Positions 1 to 13,451 are shown, counted from the first letter of the stretch. The stretch is DNA of 64,000 bases from Struthidea cinerea (GCA_013397865.1 VZTI01003649.1:900340-964339); one strand, 5' to 3'. Made by a program: numbers and translations. Notes: a model not told the origin generated them from the letters alone.

Positions 1-3000
1 AAACCCAGGCACTGATCCTATTCAATGAAATTATGAAGTTTCAACCATCTCCAAAAGCCACCTCTCCCACAGGGGTCATCTCCTTTCCTGCTGAGCACCC
101 CTTCACTGTAAGGAGATGTTTCCGTATTTTTACTGGTAGAGAATTACAGAAGTCTGGTTCAGGAATTTGTGGGTTTTTTTTCTTTTTTTTTTCTGTTCGC
201 TTGTTGCTTTTTGGTTCTGGGGGAGCACGCTGACTGATTTTTTTTTTATTTTTTTTTTTTTACTACTTAATCCGAAAAATGTTAAAGATTTAAACTCAAA
301 GCTTCAAGCTGCCGTCAGTGCTGGAATTGAACATGTGTATTTCTGAAGCCACAAAAGACTGTGACACAGTCAAAAAACTTTTTCACTATTACCTGTTCCC
401 TGCTCTGCCGCCTTCCATTTCTTTCTTTTTTAAGGGCATCACAAGACTGATATATTTTTAATACAAACACAGACACACAGTCACACACATTTAGTGACAA
501 AGGCTGGAGCATGTAGCATCTCTATCACCTGCCTGGGCTAAGAAAAAAAGAAGGAAAAAAACCCCCAACCCTCTTAATACAATACGTGTCATGTATATTT
601 TGACTATGGCATTTCTCTTTGTATAATTAACTTTGAGCTTCTGGTACTGCAGGGAGAGAAAATTATGTTCATTTACAACTGTTAAAGAAACAAAACAGCC
701 TGCTCTGGGGGGAGCAAGGGGGCCAGGGAAAGCAGCACCGGCTCCTTGGGATGGTGGTGGTGGCAAGTTTGCTGCATGGTCCTCCTGCTCAGAGGTGGAA
801 ATGAATTCAGGAAAACCTGGATAGTGTGGCCATATGTTCCCAGCACCATCCCACCCAGAGCTGTGGCGTGGCTGCCCTTCCATTCAGTTGCTACCCCAGT
901 TTTCACAGCACCCGCACCTCACTGGTGGTCTCCAGGCCATTGACAGGTACGGGCTTAAAAACTGCCACCCACGTCAGGACTCCTGCGTCATCTCAAGTAC
1001 CTTTTAGGAACGCCAGACAGACAGAAGAGCATAATTTTAATTTGAAATGCATTTCTTTTTAAGGATAAAGAAGAAGAAACACCACCACCATGAGAGTATG
1101 TCATGAGTTACATCAACAGCTGCAAATTGAAATGTTGGGTTGGTAATAAAATAAATAAAAACTCTACCTATATCTATATAAACAGTGCTATCTAGAAACA
1201 TATTTCTTAATTGAGGGCCCTGGAAGAGAACGTTAAAATCCTACTCTTTGTAGAGTGTTTTTGAGATGAAGATCATTTCTTCTATCAAGAAACAGATGAT
1301 GTAAAAGGGAACCATTTTCATCAAGTTCCCTAAAATAAGCCAAACTTTGGGAGGCAGCAAGTAAGAGAGGGGCTGCCAAAAGATACAGTTCTGCCTGCTG
1401 CTGTGCTTTTGGCTGCCCCAGGAGGCAGGAAGGAGGTGCCCATGGGTTAGGGAAAAAGCAATGGGAACAAGATTGTCATGGACAAAAAGAGATGTAACAT
1501 AGCAGGTGACTAGATGGAGGCAATGATGGTTCTTACCACACAGATGAAGTATTTATTTTCATACAAAATGTTTACCAGATATCTGTATCTCTACCTAAAT
1601 GTATATACGTGAGGCAGAGAAGAGGGATCCTTTTCAGATGAGCAGCCAGAGCTTTGTTGGTGGGAGCCCACAATGAGTGAAAGCCACTGGGTTTGAAGCT
1701 AACAAGCATCCGACATCCTGCCTCCTTACCCTCCCTTTGCCATGCCTTTGGGGAAGGGTCTGAAAAAGATGGGCAAGAGACCCTGAGGCCAGGCTCTTGC
1801 TGAGTTTGCTGGTCCTTCTGGCTGCAGTAGTGCCAGCAGCCACCAAGAGCAGCTGCTGCCACTGCTGCGCTGCCCATCAGCCCCAGAGCTCACATGTGTG
1901 ACACTAAAAGAAAAATTACGAGTCCCCAAATGTTTTTTGTGGGGGTTTAAAGTGCAGCTCTCAAGGGGAGATTGTTATTGTTGCTGGTTTTAATTGGGAC
2001 ATAGAGAATCTGTTGAGCTTTTATTTTACCTGTGCCAGCATAGCCATCCCTGGCTAAAGCCCAGCCTGGGGCGCTGCTGTGCTCTTCTTCTGTGCTTGTG
2101 CTGTATCCACCGTGTGCTTTTCATCCACTTCCTTCTCCAGCTGACTGCAGGGAAGAGGTGCGGGGGGAGGACTGGCTGCCATGAGAGAACTGTATGGGGA
2201 CCCTGGTGCCCTCCATGCAGAAGGGCGATCTGCGCCAGGCTGACATCTGTGGCATGTTCCTTCTATTTTTCTTTTTTACGCCATTAAAAAATATGCAAGC
2301 TAAAAAAAAAAAAAAAACTCTAAAGGCACCAAACCTGGTTTGTTTTTTTTTTTTTTCTGAAGCTGTTATGTTTCATTTCGGGTCTAGCTATCTGCTTGCT
2401 TCCGTTTTCCCTGGGGCAGCGGCCTGGACTTGGTTGCAATGGCTCTGGCTGGTTTGCCCCCCCACCTCCCCACCCCAGCCCTCCGGCTGGGTACTGCTGG
2501 GAGGACCCTGCAGCACTTGCCCCTGCCTAGCTGGCAGAGAGGAGGTTTTGCTGCTGTTTTGTTGCTGCTGATCTTTCCCCTTTGTTTCTGCCATCAGCTT
2601 CCCATGGCAGCCTGCAATAACAGCAGCTGGCCCCTCCCAGCAGCCCTCTGCTTTGGGCTTTGCACATCTTCCCTCTCTGCTTCTCCCCTGCATCGCTGCT
2701 GTGGTTGAGAGCAAATAACACATCCTGACATCAGGAGGGAAAAGCGATCAAAGGAGCTGCTTTGTTCCGGGGGCCTGCCATGGTATGGGGACGTCGTCTA
2801 AGGGCCGTGCATGGTGTGGGGCCAGTGGTACCTCTGGCTGCCTTCCCATCACTGTTGCCACAGAGGGCACCCATAGCACCCCACAGGTTTTGCTGTCCTG
2901 GTGATGCTGCACTGCATGGGTGGTGGTCAAAAATTAGCCTTTGGGTAAAGAAGAGTTTTGCAAAGAGGAGATACTCATCTGTCCCCCAAAATCTCTCCAA

Positions 3001-6000
3001 GAACTGTGTCCCAGTTTTGGCCAGTACCATGCTGCCTCCTCACCCAACATCATCACTGACTTGATTTTTTCCACTTGTATTTGGACACCTGACCCTCAAA
3101 GTGTCTTTTACAGTGGCCCTTGAGCTGGAACTGTTCTTACCTGCCCTCTGCAGCATAGGGGCAGCTGGTGCAGCCCATAACCCCAGTCTCCCGTCTTTGC
3201 CTGATGGCATGGGGCCCACTTACGGGGTTCCAGGGGAGACGGGGGGTTGGGCACCTCACAGTGCAATGCAAAATGCCCAGCTGGGTTGGAAGGATTCCCG
3301 GTTGGGCACTCGTGCAGTAGGAAAGGCAGCCCCGGCAGAGCAGCCGTGGGAAGCCTGCCCTGGACGTCGCTTCCTTGGGCAGCCAGAGGTTGGCAAAGCC
3401 ACAAAGAAATCACTGCCCTACTGGGTCCTGCACACTCCCACCCCCTTCCACAGGCCTGTGGGGTCACTTCCCACCTCCTGCCCTGCTGGATGGCTCCTGC
3501 CCACACCTACTTCTGATCTAAGGGGAAATACAGAAGTTCCAGCTCTGGCTCTGGCTCATTGCCTTTGACTCCAGTGATGGGACCAGGAGGGGGTGTTGGG
3601 ACCCTTTGGGGCTGGTTTGCTGCCACTGCTGCACAGAGGTATTCTGGTCCCCACAGGTTCTGAGGCTTAGATCCAGGACCAAAGGTGGCCAAGCCAGAGA
3701 AGGCTGGGATGAGTAAGAGAACTGTCCATTAGCAATCTGTTGTGGTACAGTACAGTGAGAAATGGAAGTGTTTGAGCAAAGGTTTTTAAGTTAGGAAGGA
3801 GGCAGTTGCAGCACGTGGATTGGGTTTTGTCACCTTTGTGGCAATTACTGTTCTGTTGGCGTGATGAGGGCTCTTCTGGACAAGCTCAGACAAACCACAA
3901 AAATACTCTGTGATGCATATTTCCTCTGATTCTGTGTCTGGGGCTGCTGGACTGGTTTGTAAGTAATTTGTCCCTGGCATGGAAGCACCCCTCCACTACT
4001 CTCCATACCTAAGTACCAACAGGATGCCTCTTCACAGCACCATGTGTGAGGAGAAGCCCCCATCAGCTGCATGTGCCTCTTCAGGCTTCAGCTGCTGTAG
4101 TGGGATGATGCTTACCTGCATGTCTCCACCAGCATAGCCTTTTGCTTTGGGAAAACATTTTGGAGGACACCCAGTATTGCTGTACCTGGACACTGGTGAG
4201 ATAAACAAGAGGCAACAAAACCTTTGTTCACCTACAGTTCACCTCATCCACCTCTTGACAGCACAGCAGGACATAGGTACAGATCTAGATGGTAACAGAA
4301 AGGCATCCGAGAGATCTGGTCATGCTTGAGTATGGCCTCAGCGTAGGAGCCAGCCTGCACAAATGGGAGCAGCAGTTGCTCAGCCCTGGCCACATGCTGG
4401 AAAGCACTTGTCACCAAGAATAACCTTTGGAGTATTAGATGGGAAAAAATGTTTTTAATGACGTTGTCATCCGTGTGGATGTGCCAGCAGCAGCCAGCTT
4501 GCTAATGACAGAGCTGTGTGTGCCAGTGCCGCTTAGCGCCCAGCAGAGCACACAGTCCTCCCAACCTGCCTCTGCAGCAGGAGGGGATTAAGTGCCTCCT
4601 GCTATTTAAATGAGTCATTTAAAATTCATAGATGATTAACACCATGAGTAGATTTACCCCTCCTCTCTGCCTTCCCTTCATCCAGGAGGTCTGTGCTTTG
4701 CCCAGAGGTAGGTGGCAGGGGCAGACCAGCCCCAGGGCATTCCTGCAGGTGGCTGGTGGGGTTTGCTCATACTTTTGCCCCACTGCCAACAGCAGATACC
4801 TTCGGTGCCTTTTCCACATTGCACTTAGGCCTGGGGTGTAGTTTGAGCTTAGACATGGAGTCTAAAGGCATGATGTGAGGTGGATGAGCTCAGCAGATGC
4901 TCCCACTGCACTTAAATGTAAGCACTCACCCATGTCCCAGGCTGTACCATTGCTCTTGCCATGTACATGGCAAGCTCACTGGGAGCTGTGGCTAAAAGAA
5001 TTATTGTGACCCACCTACTACTCATTGCAGGGCATGCACTCAGAAATTGGCCCAGTTTCAAGAATGCAATAAAAAACTCCACAGGCCTAGGAAGTACTTT
5101 GAAACATGTGTGAAATTTGGGTGAATTAAAGAAATAAACCCTTCAAACAAAGATTTTATTTTAGGGTGTAAGTTGTGAAGTTACAAATACCTTCCCAGGA
5201 AGATGCCTCTGCTGTTGAAGAACATAAGCTTCCATTACAGAAACACTGGTCCCATTCTGTAGGAATTATGAGTACAAGCTGGGTGTATGAAAAAGCTGTA
5301 GGGGGAATAACATCTCAACACAAAAGCTTCAAAGGTTTTCTCATAAAGTCCCCATGGCACATCCTTGTCACTAAGACATTTTGCACAGAGCACCTTTGTG
5401 TCTCTGTTAACACAAGGGGTGTCCAAATAAGCTCTTAAAGCTACCAAAAGAGATTTGATTGCCTCCTCTTCTTCTGGAGCATCTTGGGCAGTAACTAAAG
5501 CAAAGCCAAATGTGGGGGTTCTGTTGGCATCACTAATTTTTTTCTTCTTGTTTTATTGACAAGGGCATAGGAAACAGCTCATTGTTATCCTTATGGTAAG
5601 AGGATTTTGTATGGGGCACAGTCCTCCGGGTTCTCCACTTTCTCTTTTTCCAGCCTCTGAGAAACCATTTCTACAGGACTGCTGCCCAGTGGGTCTCACT
5701 TTGCACATTCTCACAGCTGCCTCATGGCAGGTCATCCCATGCCTCTGCTGAAACTCATCCTGTTGACTGGGATTGTTTCTTCAACTTACCAACCGTTCAC
5801 GTCCTACCCTCCACAGGTGCTGACAGACACCTCCCCCAGGCCTCCCAATACTCCAGCCCACATTGCATATCACCAGGAAAATTTATAGCAAAGCAATTTC
5901 CAAGTTACTGCTGGAAATACTGAATAGATCTGGACTCTGGACCATCACTGGGAAGATCTCCCCAGAAAGCTCTCTGACTTTGACACTGAACTCAACGTGT

Positions 6001-7442
6001 TGTGAATCTTAATGGGCTGCAGTTCCTCGGCTGGCTTAGAAGAATGTCTTCTGGGACAGTGCCAGAAGCCTCTCCAAAGTCAAGACATATCACATCTAGT
6101 GCTGTTCCCCCCTAGCCACGAGGCAAGTTATCCTGTCAAAGAACGGAGTCAAATTAGTTTGAAACGATTTGTCCTCAGTGAAACCTCAACGAACCCATTC
6201 CTGCAATTTATTTACAAATTTATACATCTTTACAGGATTAGAAAATAACTGGTCAGTAACTTGCTCCTTTAAGTTTTCACAGAGAGATACCAGGTCTGTC
6301 ATTCTCTAGGTTTTTCTTCACTAGTTACGTGATGTTGCCATGCTCTCTTTAAGTCCCCTGGCAGTTCACGTGTAGTCTGCAATGCTCCAACACCCATCCC
6401 ACATTTCATATTTTTTCTTCTTATGCTTCAGGCTGTTGAAGAGCTCTTGATCCACTTTACTGATGTCTACTTACACTCCCTTCATTTCTATTGCAGCAGG
6501 ATAGTTTCTTATTTGGACTTTGACTCCTTTCATCAGCCCCCAGATCTCTTTTATCATTTAGGACATCTCTTCACAGATCCTGCCTACTCTGAATTCATTT
6601 ATATTTGATGTTTTGGTTTTTTTGAGTTTAAGTACTTTAGATTAACTCACTTTACAAAGGTCTGGTATCCAAGTGCATTTTGAGGAGAAAAAGCTTGCAG
6701 CAGACATCTGAACGCTTGTGTTAGAACCGCCTGCAGAAGGCAAGGGTAGCCCAGGTTCTTACTCATGGATCTCTTGGGGTGAATTAGAGTGAAATGACAG
6801 TGAATGAGTGGTATTTGTAAATATACACATGTAGGGTTTACTGTAGAACCATTTGGTTGCACTGTAAAACAGCTACGTAGCCATTCTGGTTACTACATAT
6901 AGTAATATGGCAATATAAAAGCATAAAAATACCGCTTAGGAAAATGCGTAAGAAAGAGAAGGAAAGGATAAGAGGAGAAAGGTCTCACCTGCAGGCCTCA
7001 CAATGAGACTTGGTTGTTGCAATTTTGATGTCTCTTGGTCAAAGTGATGGTTGCAGACTGGATCCAGCGGGTGGTGGGGGAACTGCCAAAGAACTGTTGG
7101 GGAGCAATCCCCAAAACACAACATCTGTGGGGTTTACATGGTTCAGGTAGGAACACCCAGGTTCCTCCCCTGGGACAGGAATTTTAAACTGGATGATGTG
7201 GTGTTGTGGATCACTTCAGGAGTCTTTGACACCTTCTAAGATGATACAGCTGCACAAACATTATTGCACTTGAGTCCACTATGGCCCATTATGGCCCATC
7301 AGCAGAGATGAAGACCTTCAGGCTATGTATGAATGTCTCGGTACTTCCCCGGCAGGGGAGTTATCACAGCTGAGTTCACTTGAGTAAGGACAAAGAGACA
7401 GTGCCCTCCTCAGGTTTGCCTCTTTCCGTATCACAGATAAAA
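1..7442. other. Intergenic region downstream of SMOC1, first part
   Basis: No coding exon is recognisable. Positions 1-1160 may be the distal 3' UTR of a plus-strand neighbour, an inference from synteny and the AATAAA cluster only. There are T-rich tracts at 172-192 and 238-260. Positions 2400-3700 are locally GC-rich with long overlapping open frames on both strands (for example 3101-3568 plus, 3108-3506 minus) that show no domain and are taken as chance. A 15-bp A tract (2302-2316) and a 14-bp T tract (2343-2356) flank a short palindrome (2330-2340) and could form a hairpin. The rest is unremarkable single-copy-looking sequence. Confidence 0.6.
1145..1159 (+). terminator. Cluster of three overlapping AATAAA hexamers
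   Basis: Three overlapping plus-strand AATAAA copies lie here. In mammals and birds the gene tail-to-tail with SMOC1 is SLC8A3 (established synteny as I recall), so these could end its 3' UTR. No SLC8A3 coding sequence is visible in the window, and a strong GT-rich element close downstream is lacking. Confidence 0.25.
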
Positions 7443-7573
7443 GCTGAGACAGCATCTGGCTGAAGAGAGAGAGCTATTTCTGAAGTGACTTGGATGTTCC
7501 CACTCTGAGCTGGCAGGTTGTCTCAGAGAAAGCTGTATGAAGGTGGCTGAGGCTGGATTTGTTCACCTGCAGC
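7443..7573 (+). repeat. Left arm of a 131-bp near-perfect inverted repeat
   Basis: The reverse complement of this arm is found at 7889-8019. By reading base by base I count two mismatches, both within the last six bases at the outer end, so about 129 of 131 positions pair. The spacer is 315 bp. The arm does not resemble CR1, the SINE or any repeat I know, and has no open frame of note. A transcript crossing both arms would fold into a long RNA duplex. Confidence 0.95.
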
Positions 7574-7888
7574 CCAACATAAAAGTAAATTTTTGCATCT
7601 CTGGAGCTGTTAAAATTGTTTCAAGTTAATGGCTTAAACATTGCTGAAATTATCAGAGGACTTTTTCCCACTGTAGCAGACTGCAAAGAAACCTTGTTGT
7701 CCATCTGCAACCACAGAAACCCACTCTTCCCCAAATATGCATGCTAACTGGAATTTGGACTGTGACAGGAACTTGAGATAAGATAAAGGGGATACTATTG
7801 TCCAGTCATCCCAGGTCTGGGGAGAAGAATGTATTCAGTGATATTAGAAGAGACTGGAATGCTGATGGCTCCAATGTTCATGGGGCAA
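7574..7888. other. Spacer of the inverted repeat
   Basis: A 315-bp unique-looking loop between the two arms. No gene, repeat family or obvious internal structure was recognised. Confidence 0.7.
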
Positions 7889-8019
7889 GCTGCAGGTGAA
7901 CAAATCCAGCCTCAGCCACCTTCATACAGCTTTCTCTGAGACAACCTGCCAGCTCAGAGTGGGAACATCCAAGTCACTTCAGAAATAGCTCTCTCTCTTC
8001 AGCCAGATGCTGTGCCAGC
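7889..8019 (-). repeat. Right arm of the 131-bp inverted repeat
   Basis: Exact inverted copy of 7443-7573 apart from the two bases at 8014-8015. Outside these limits the two arms stop matching abruptly on both sides, as expected for a discrete inverted duplication rather than a decaying palindrome. Confidence 0.95.
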
Positions 8020-10269
8020 GCTTTTCTGACATGGTGAAGCCAGCAGGAATCACTTCAGTGGTCCCAGCCAAAATCATGACTGAGGGAGATAGCAGTGGCA
8101 GTTTGTGCTATGCAAGGCCAGATCTGTGCTGCGAAATGAGACACTGGGCACTCAAACTGCAGCTTTTAAGTGCCTGAAGCACAGCACTGAGATGCTACAG
8201 AAGAACTGTTTCACCAGAGTCCTTTGTTCACACACCATGAAGCAATGAGTTAAGGATCTGTTTTGTACTGACACTGAATTTCTTTATTTTAATAAGGTGA
8301 GCTGTATTCATGAGTCATATGCAGGAGACCTGAGCTATTCCTGCTGGCACCAGAGAGGAGGCAAGGTGTGGAAACCTCAATCTCCCCTGGAGCCACAAGC
8401 AGCTGCCTCCCTCATCACCCAGTGTTACACGCTGTGTGCTCCTCTGCCTGCAGCACAGTGCAGGTCTAGTTCAGCTGGGGGCAGAGAGCCACCCACCACC
8501 ACTGCCTGGCCTGTGGGAGTGGGCTGGCTGAGCACACCACAGGGCCATGGCTCCTCTGCCTCAGCTGCAGACCCCCAGCCCAGTGCCAAGGTGCTGAAAG
8601 AAAACAATGTGAATAAATGTTTATTTATGCTTTTGCAGGAGGTGGGGATATAGGCTTGTGCTACAACACACAGCATAGAGCTTGTGGTGTTTTCCGAACA
8701 ACTAGACAACTCCTGGAGTGCACAGGCAAGGCCCCTTTGCAAAACAAAACCCACCATTAAAATCAGTAAGGAGGCCCTCAGCAGAACTACAGAAAGCATA
8801 ATTGTTTCCCAAAGTAGCCAGTCTTGGGTTTTCTGGCAAACACTCCATAACAAACACTTCCTGTTAAGACTCCTGGCATTTTTTAACCCTCTTTCTATTC
8901 AAGGTGTTTTCCAAACTAAGGAGCATCACTTCTGCAGATCCTTCTGTCCAACTTAATATCAGCTTTTGAAGTTTCCAAGTTATTTTGCCTGAAATGGCTC
9001 ATAAGGGCTGGCTGCTGAGAATTCAGGAGGTCAACATTCTGCATGTCGATTTTGTTAACTATGTTACGTAAGAGAGGAAAGAAGGCAGGGGGAGGAGGAA
9101 GAGAATGAAAAGTCTTCTGGCAGTATCACTGTCAGTAGCAGAGGCAGAAGCAAGCCCTTTGCAGTTCTTTTGACTTGCTTACAGAAAGGCAGCAATGCCA
9201 GGAAAAGGGTGAAGGCCTCTTACGGGATACCTTATGTCAACTCCAGAACCAGGAAGCATGGCCAAGGAATTGGTCTTTTCTTTTTCAAAAGATCCTTTTC
9301 CTGTTTTTAGTTAAGTCTTGCAGAACTCCAGACGCAGCTGCTGCTCTTCGCTTAGCCCAAGAACTTGTTACCCTTGGTAATACAAGGAAATTAGCTTGGT
9401 TTGCCAGTTCATTGTTGACAGATGCACATTGGCTGTCACACCTCTGCATTTCCTTCTTTCACTGTTGAATTTGCACCTAAAGACTTAGCAGAGCCCTCTT
9501 TGGCCATCTACAAACAATCCAGCCTGTGACTACCATACAGACAGAAACCCTCCCCTGGGACTGCAACTGCCTTGCCTTCCATGTGCCATAAACAAGTTGG
9601 CTCCTTATTCATTGCAAGAGATTTACATGCAATCAAGTGAAATGACAGTGATGACAAAGCTGGTCAAATGCACTTGAAGGGAATAGTGTGTGGCTTCCTC
9701 TGCCACGGACCTCGTGCTGCAGCCTCTGACGAATGCCACTTCCTTGTAGCCTGCAAAAACCTACGTTTTACAATAGCAGCAGCTTTCCAGCATGGCTTGT
9801 TACTTACCATCTTTGAGGATTAAAAGGTTTTAGACAACAGCTAGAAGACACTATTTCAGGCTCCCATGTAGCCGGGCATGACCTGCAAAGTAAAGTATGA
9901 AGGCTCCCATGTGAAAGGGAGGGGCGAGGACACGCAAGGTGCCGTGCCCGTCTCCTACCCGTGGTGGGGGAGACTGTGCCACAAGATCCCATGCCCCACC
10001 TTCTGCAACAATCTCTACAATCCTGCTGAAGCTTCACAACCTTTCTAAGCAGGCTGGGCAGATCAGCTGTCATCAAACCACAGAGATGCACTCTGGAGCT
10101 TGTTTTAATTCAGCCTGGAGGCTTACACACAGGGGAGAAACATCACAGACCTCCGAACCCAACCACAGACTGACACTTGACTCTGCAAGGAGGAGAGTCC
10201 CCTACCCTCTCCTACAGCCCTGTAGGAATAACTGGAAATCAAGATTCAACAAGAAACAACCACAAGACA
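8020..10269. other. Intergenic region between the inverted repeat and SMOC1 3' end
   Basis: No coding exon or repeat recognised. It holds a minus-strand AATAAA at 8283-8288 with a GTGTG element about 45 nt downstream, which could serve as a distal SMOC1 poly(A) signal. Short open frames such as 8297-8653 plus and 8425-8853 minus overlap each other and show no domain. Confidence 0.55.
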
Positions 10270-10289
10270 CTGGAGCAAAAGTTATCTAT

Positions 10290-10295
10290 TTTATT
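10290..10295 (-). terminator. Likely main poly(A) signal of SMOC1
   Basis: AATAAA on the minus strand, followed 20-50 nt downstream by a GT-rich stretch (gtcttgtggttgtttcttg), the usual downstream element for cleavage and polyadenylation. It is the best signal-plus-element pair below the stop codon. A farther AATAAA at 8283-8288, followed by a GTGTG element, is an alternative. Confidence 0.45.
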
Positions 10296-11420
10296 ACAAA
10301 ACCAAGCAGATGCCTTTCAGTTCAACAAATTATGCCATAGGCAGAAATGTGCTGGGGCAGGGTAAGTTCAATATAAACTCAGGCCATGGAAAGCAGTGCC
10401 TTCACATGTATGAATCCAACTGTAATGCAATTTCCTACAACACACTATGCCCTTGGAAGATCAGCCAAGAAAAGAGAGATTTTTTACTTCTGGCAGGAAG
10501 AACAGATGACTTGCACTGTCGAGTCCTGGGACTCTTCTCTGTCCCCGCTGTTTTCAGCCATCATTCAAAGTAGAGCTGCAGAGGCTCAGGAGGACTTGAA
10601 GGATGAGGAGACACAAGCCCATGTCCTGCTTTCAGGCACAACACTGACACTCCCTGTGTCCCAGCTTCAGGAAGATGCTACTGATGCAAGGCAGAGCAGA
10701 AGACTGCTTACAACCACCATATAAAGAGAATTTGGCCTGGCAGCCATGTGGACTGGAAATAAAACCAGGAAGGGAAGTGGGCAGCTGAGGCACTGCTCTC
10801 ATCTGATGAGTACAGGTTGTTGGGCAGCTCACAGCATGGGCTGTGTGAATCAGGACCAGTACAGTCTGCACCATCCTCCAACACAAACCCAGAACAAGTA
10901 ACCTGACCTCTACCACAATCATGCTGGTTGGGCATTCCACGGCAATGTACAAGTGTTGCCAGAAGCTGCTCGGAGACCCACACAAATTCAGCAAGTCAGG
11001 ATGTGGGGACTTGGACTTGTTTTGTGAAAGGGGAAAGCAATGTAATGCTTGGTCCCCAATCCATCTGTAAAGTCAGCCTGGCCTAGCAACAGGAATACCC
11101 ACGAATACCATATTTAACCAACAGCCACCCCTTGTTTGCCTTCCTTGAAGAACTGACCCAGTTTCAGTTGCAAACCACATGTGAATACAGGCCTTTTGGA
11201 GGGGAAGGACACGAGGATGAGAAAAAGGAGGTCAGCAGAAGGATTTATGTGACAAGCAGGAGAGGTGGCTGGCTGGTTTATTTCCAGAAGAAGATGCAGT
11301 GAGTTTTAGCAGCTCTGCAGTCCCCCAACAATCTTGTGGAGCATTGCCCAGCCCCAGTGCCTGGCTGATAGAATTCCTAGAGGCATCCAATTGTCTGCTT
11401 CTGCTGGATGTAACTATACA

Positions 11421-11533
11421 TTAAAAAAACCCCAATCAAACAAAACAAAACAAAACAAACAAACAAAAAACCAACAAAAACCCACTCCCAAAAAAACCCA
11501 AAAAACCCCAAACCACCGAACACCAACCAACCC
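11421..11533. repeat. A/C-rich low-complexity tract
   Basis: CAAAA and AAACC units on the plus strand (TTTTG/GGTTT in SMOC1 transcript sense), lying inside the predicted 3' UTR. Such tracts are prone to length variation. No longer repeat family is recognised. Confidence 0.85.
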
Positions 11534-12824
11534 AGCAGCCAGAACTTTTAATCCCTAAAACTAGAATATTAAAATGGAGAGGGTTTTTTTAATACAGTTT
11601 CTTTCATTCTTTACTCCCTACAATAAGATTAGTGAGTGTGACAGGGACATTTCTAACTATACACTAAAGCAAATTATTTCAACACACAAAAGATGTGCCC
11701 TGGGCATTAAAAAAAAAAAAAGAAAACAATGAACAGAAAGAGAAGAAGCAATCAAGAAGGTGGGAGCTTGCAGGCCAAAAAAGCCACATACATTGTATGT
11801 GAGAAACCATGAAGATCCAGCAGCAGGATCTGCTCTTGCTGAAGAAATGACTTTATATTATGGTGGTGTGATGTATATTTCAGATATTACCAGAGGTGCT
11901 TTCAACCATGCCATATGTTTTCATTAGTTCCAATATACTTCCCAGAGGAAGAGTAATTACTACTCTTAAACAGCTATTCATAGAAAAGCTTGTTAATTTT
12001 TCTTTTTACCTTTCCATTTTGTCAACAAGCACTAACTTATTGCATCAAGACACTTTTTTTTGGTGATGTATTTATCTCATGCTATTGTCATGATGACATG
12101 ACTGAGTGAAGATGCTGTGTTGTATCATCTTTTACCAAAGCAACAGAGCCTTGAGGAACGAGTCCAGTCTCTACAGTAACCCATTGCTGTTACAAGCAAT
12201 TGTTGGTGTGATCTCATATTAGCATGTCATTTCATCACCTTCACTACAGTTTCTTCTAACAGGTTCTTGGTCCAGAGCTAAGTGGCAGAAGGATCACCAG
12301 GTCTGAATTGGGAGGCTGCTCAGAACAGGCGAGTGCTGCCAGTGGTTGGAAATACACAAAGCAAAACACTGCGTGTCCCACCACACTCTGCCCAAACCTA
12401 GGATTGCTGATATGGGCACCCCTGCCAAAGAAACAACTTCGGTAAAACTGCTAGTGGTTGAAACAGCCCCTGTGGCCTCCAAGAACACCAGACTCCTTAC
12501 TCCAAGCCTTCATTGTTACAGCTAATCACACCCCAGTGTCACAGCTCCCGGGAGGTACTGGCAATAGCAAATCAGGCGAAGTGGGCAGGCACACCACAGT
12601 GCAGGAGGGGAGCTTGGATACACAACCACCAAGGACAAGAAAAGTCACTGCTGACAGGCCTTCACCAGTGAGCACGGCCCAAGCTGTACTGTTGAAACAT
12701 AAGTAAAGCAGACTCTTGGGGACCAGCAGCATGACTGTGTCTGTCTGCACTGACAAGTACATTCTTTGCTCTTCAGCAAAGCACAAGGCAGGCTAATGCT
12801 GCTTTTAGCAGGCTTCTCAAAATG

Positions 12825-12830
12825 TTTATT
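12825..12830 (-). terminator. Possible proximal poly(A) signal of SMOC1
   Basis: AATAAA in transcript sense about 925 nt after the stop codon. The sequence downstream is not notably GT-rich, so this is a weaker candidate than 10290-10295. Confidence 0.25.
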
Positions 12831-13443
12831 GCTGTACAACATATAGATGAACACTTTGTCAGAGAGGAAGATGCAAGACTTCACTCCACTGACTGTACTA
12901 GGCCTATGGCTCCCACATCCTTCCTACAGCTTTAAGATTCCAGAGGCATGGCACATCTTTGCTAAGCATATTATCTGAGCCTGAATAGCAATGCATTTGT
13001 ATTTCATTTCTGCCCAACTTGCAACAGGTGCACAAACTACTTTTGTATATCCCTAATATAACCCTTTTCTATCCCTACTTTAAGCAGCTTTGCAGTGCAC
13101 CAATACTTACGTGAAATCTGTGCTCTCAAAAGCCCAATTGCCTGAGTTGCAGAGGACTTTATGGTAAGAAAAGGGGTTCAGCTGCTCTCAAGAAGCATTT
13201 GGTATCTGGGGCACTGTGTGCATATTTGCAAGAATGAGTCATGCTGACACACTGGCTCGTTTTTGCATGGGGGTGCTAAGGCTCGCCACTGAATGATGGC
13301 TTGGTGGCAGAAATGAATGCATTACTATAATCCGCTACATGCAAAGTGTCCCTCTAACCCTAACAGCCTTCAAAAGCAAAGGGAGGAACAGAACAGTGAC
13401 TCCAACCCCTGTACAAGACAACTGTACAATTTACATATATATT

Positions 13444-13451
13444 TATATACA
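13444..13451 (-). promoter_or_regulatory. Pumilio-type motif in the SMOC1 3' UTR
   Basis: The transcript-sense octamer TGTATATA fits the Pumilio consensus UGUANAUA and lies about 300 nt after the stop codon in an AU-rich block. A single octamer in AT-rich sequence can arise by chance. Confidence 0.3.

Noticed and set aside
3101..3568. 155-codon plus-strand open frame in a GC-rich stretch, with a 132-codon frame on the other strand
   Set aside because: No domain, biased low-complexity composition, no splice or promoter context; GC-rich sequence has few stops in all frames.
8283..8288. AATAAA (minus) as the main SMOC1 poly(A) signal
   Set aside because: It would require a 5.5-kb 3' UTR; the signal at 10290 has a good downstream element and is nearer, so this is kept only as an alternative.
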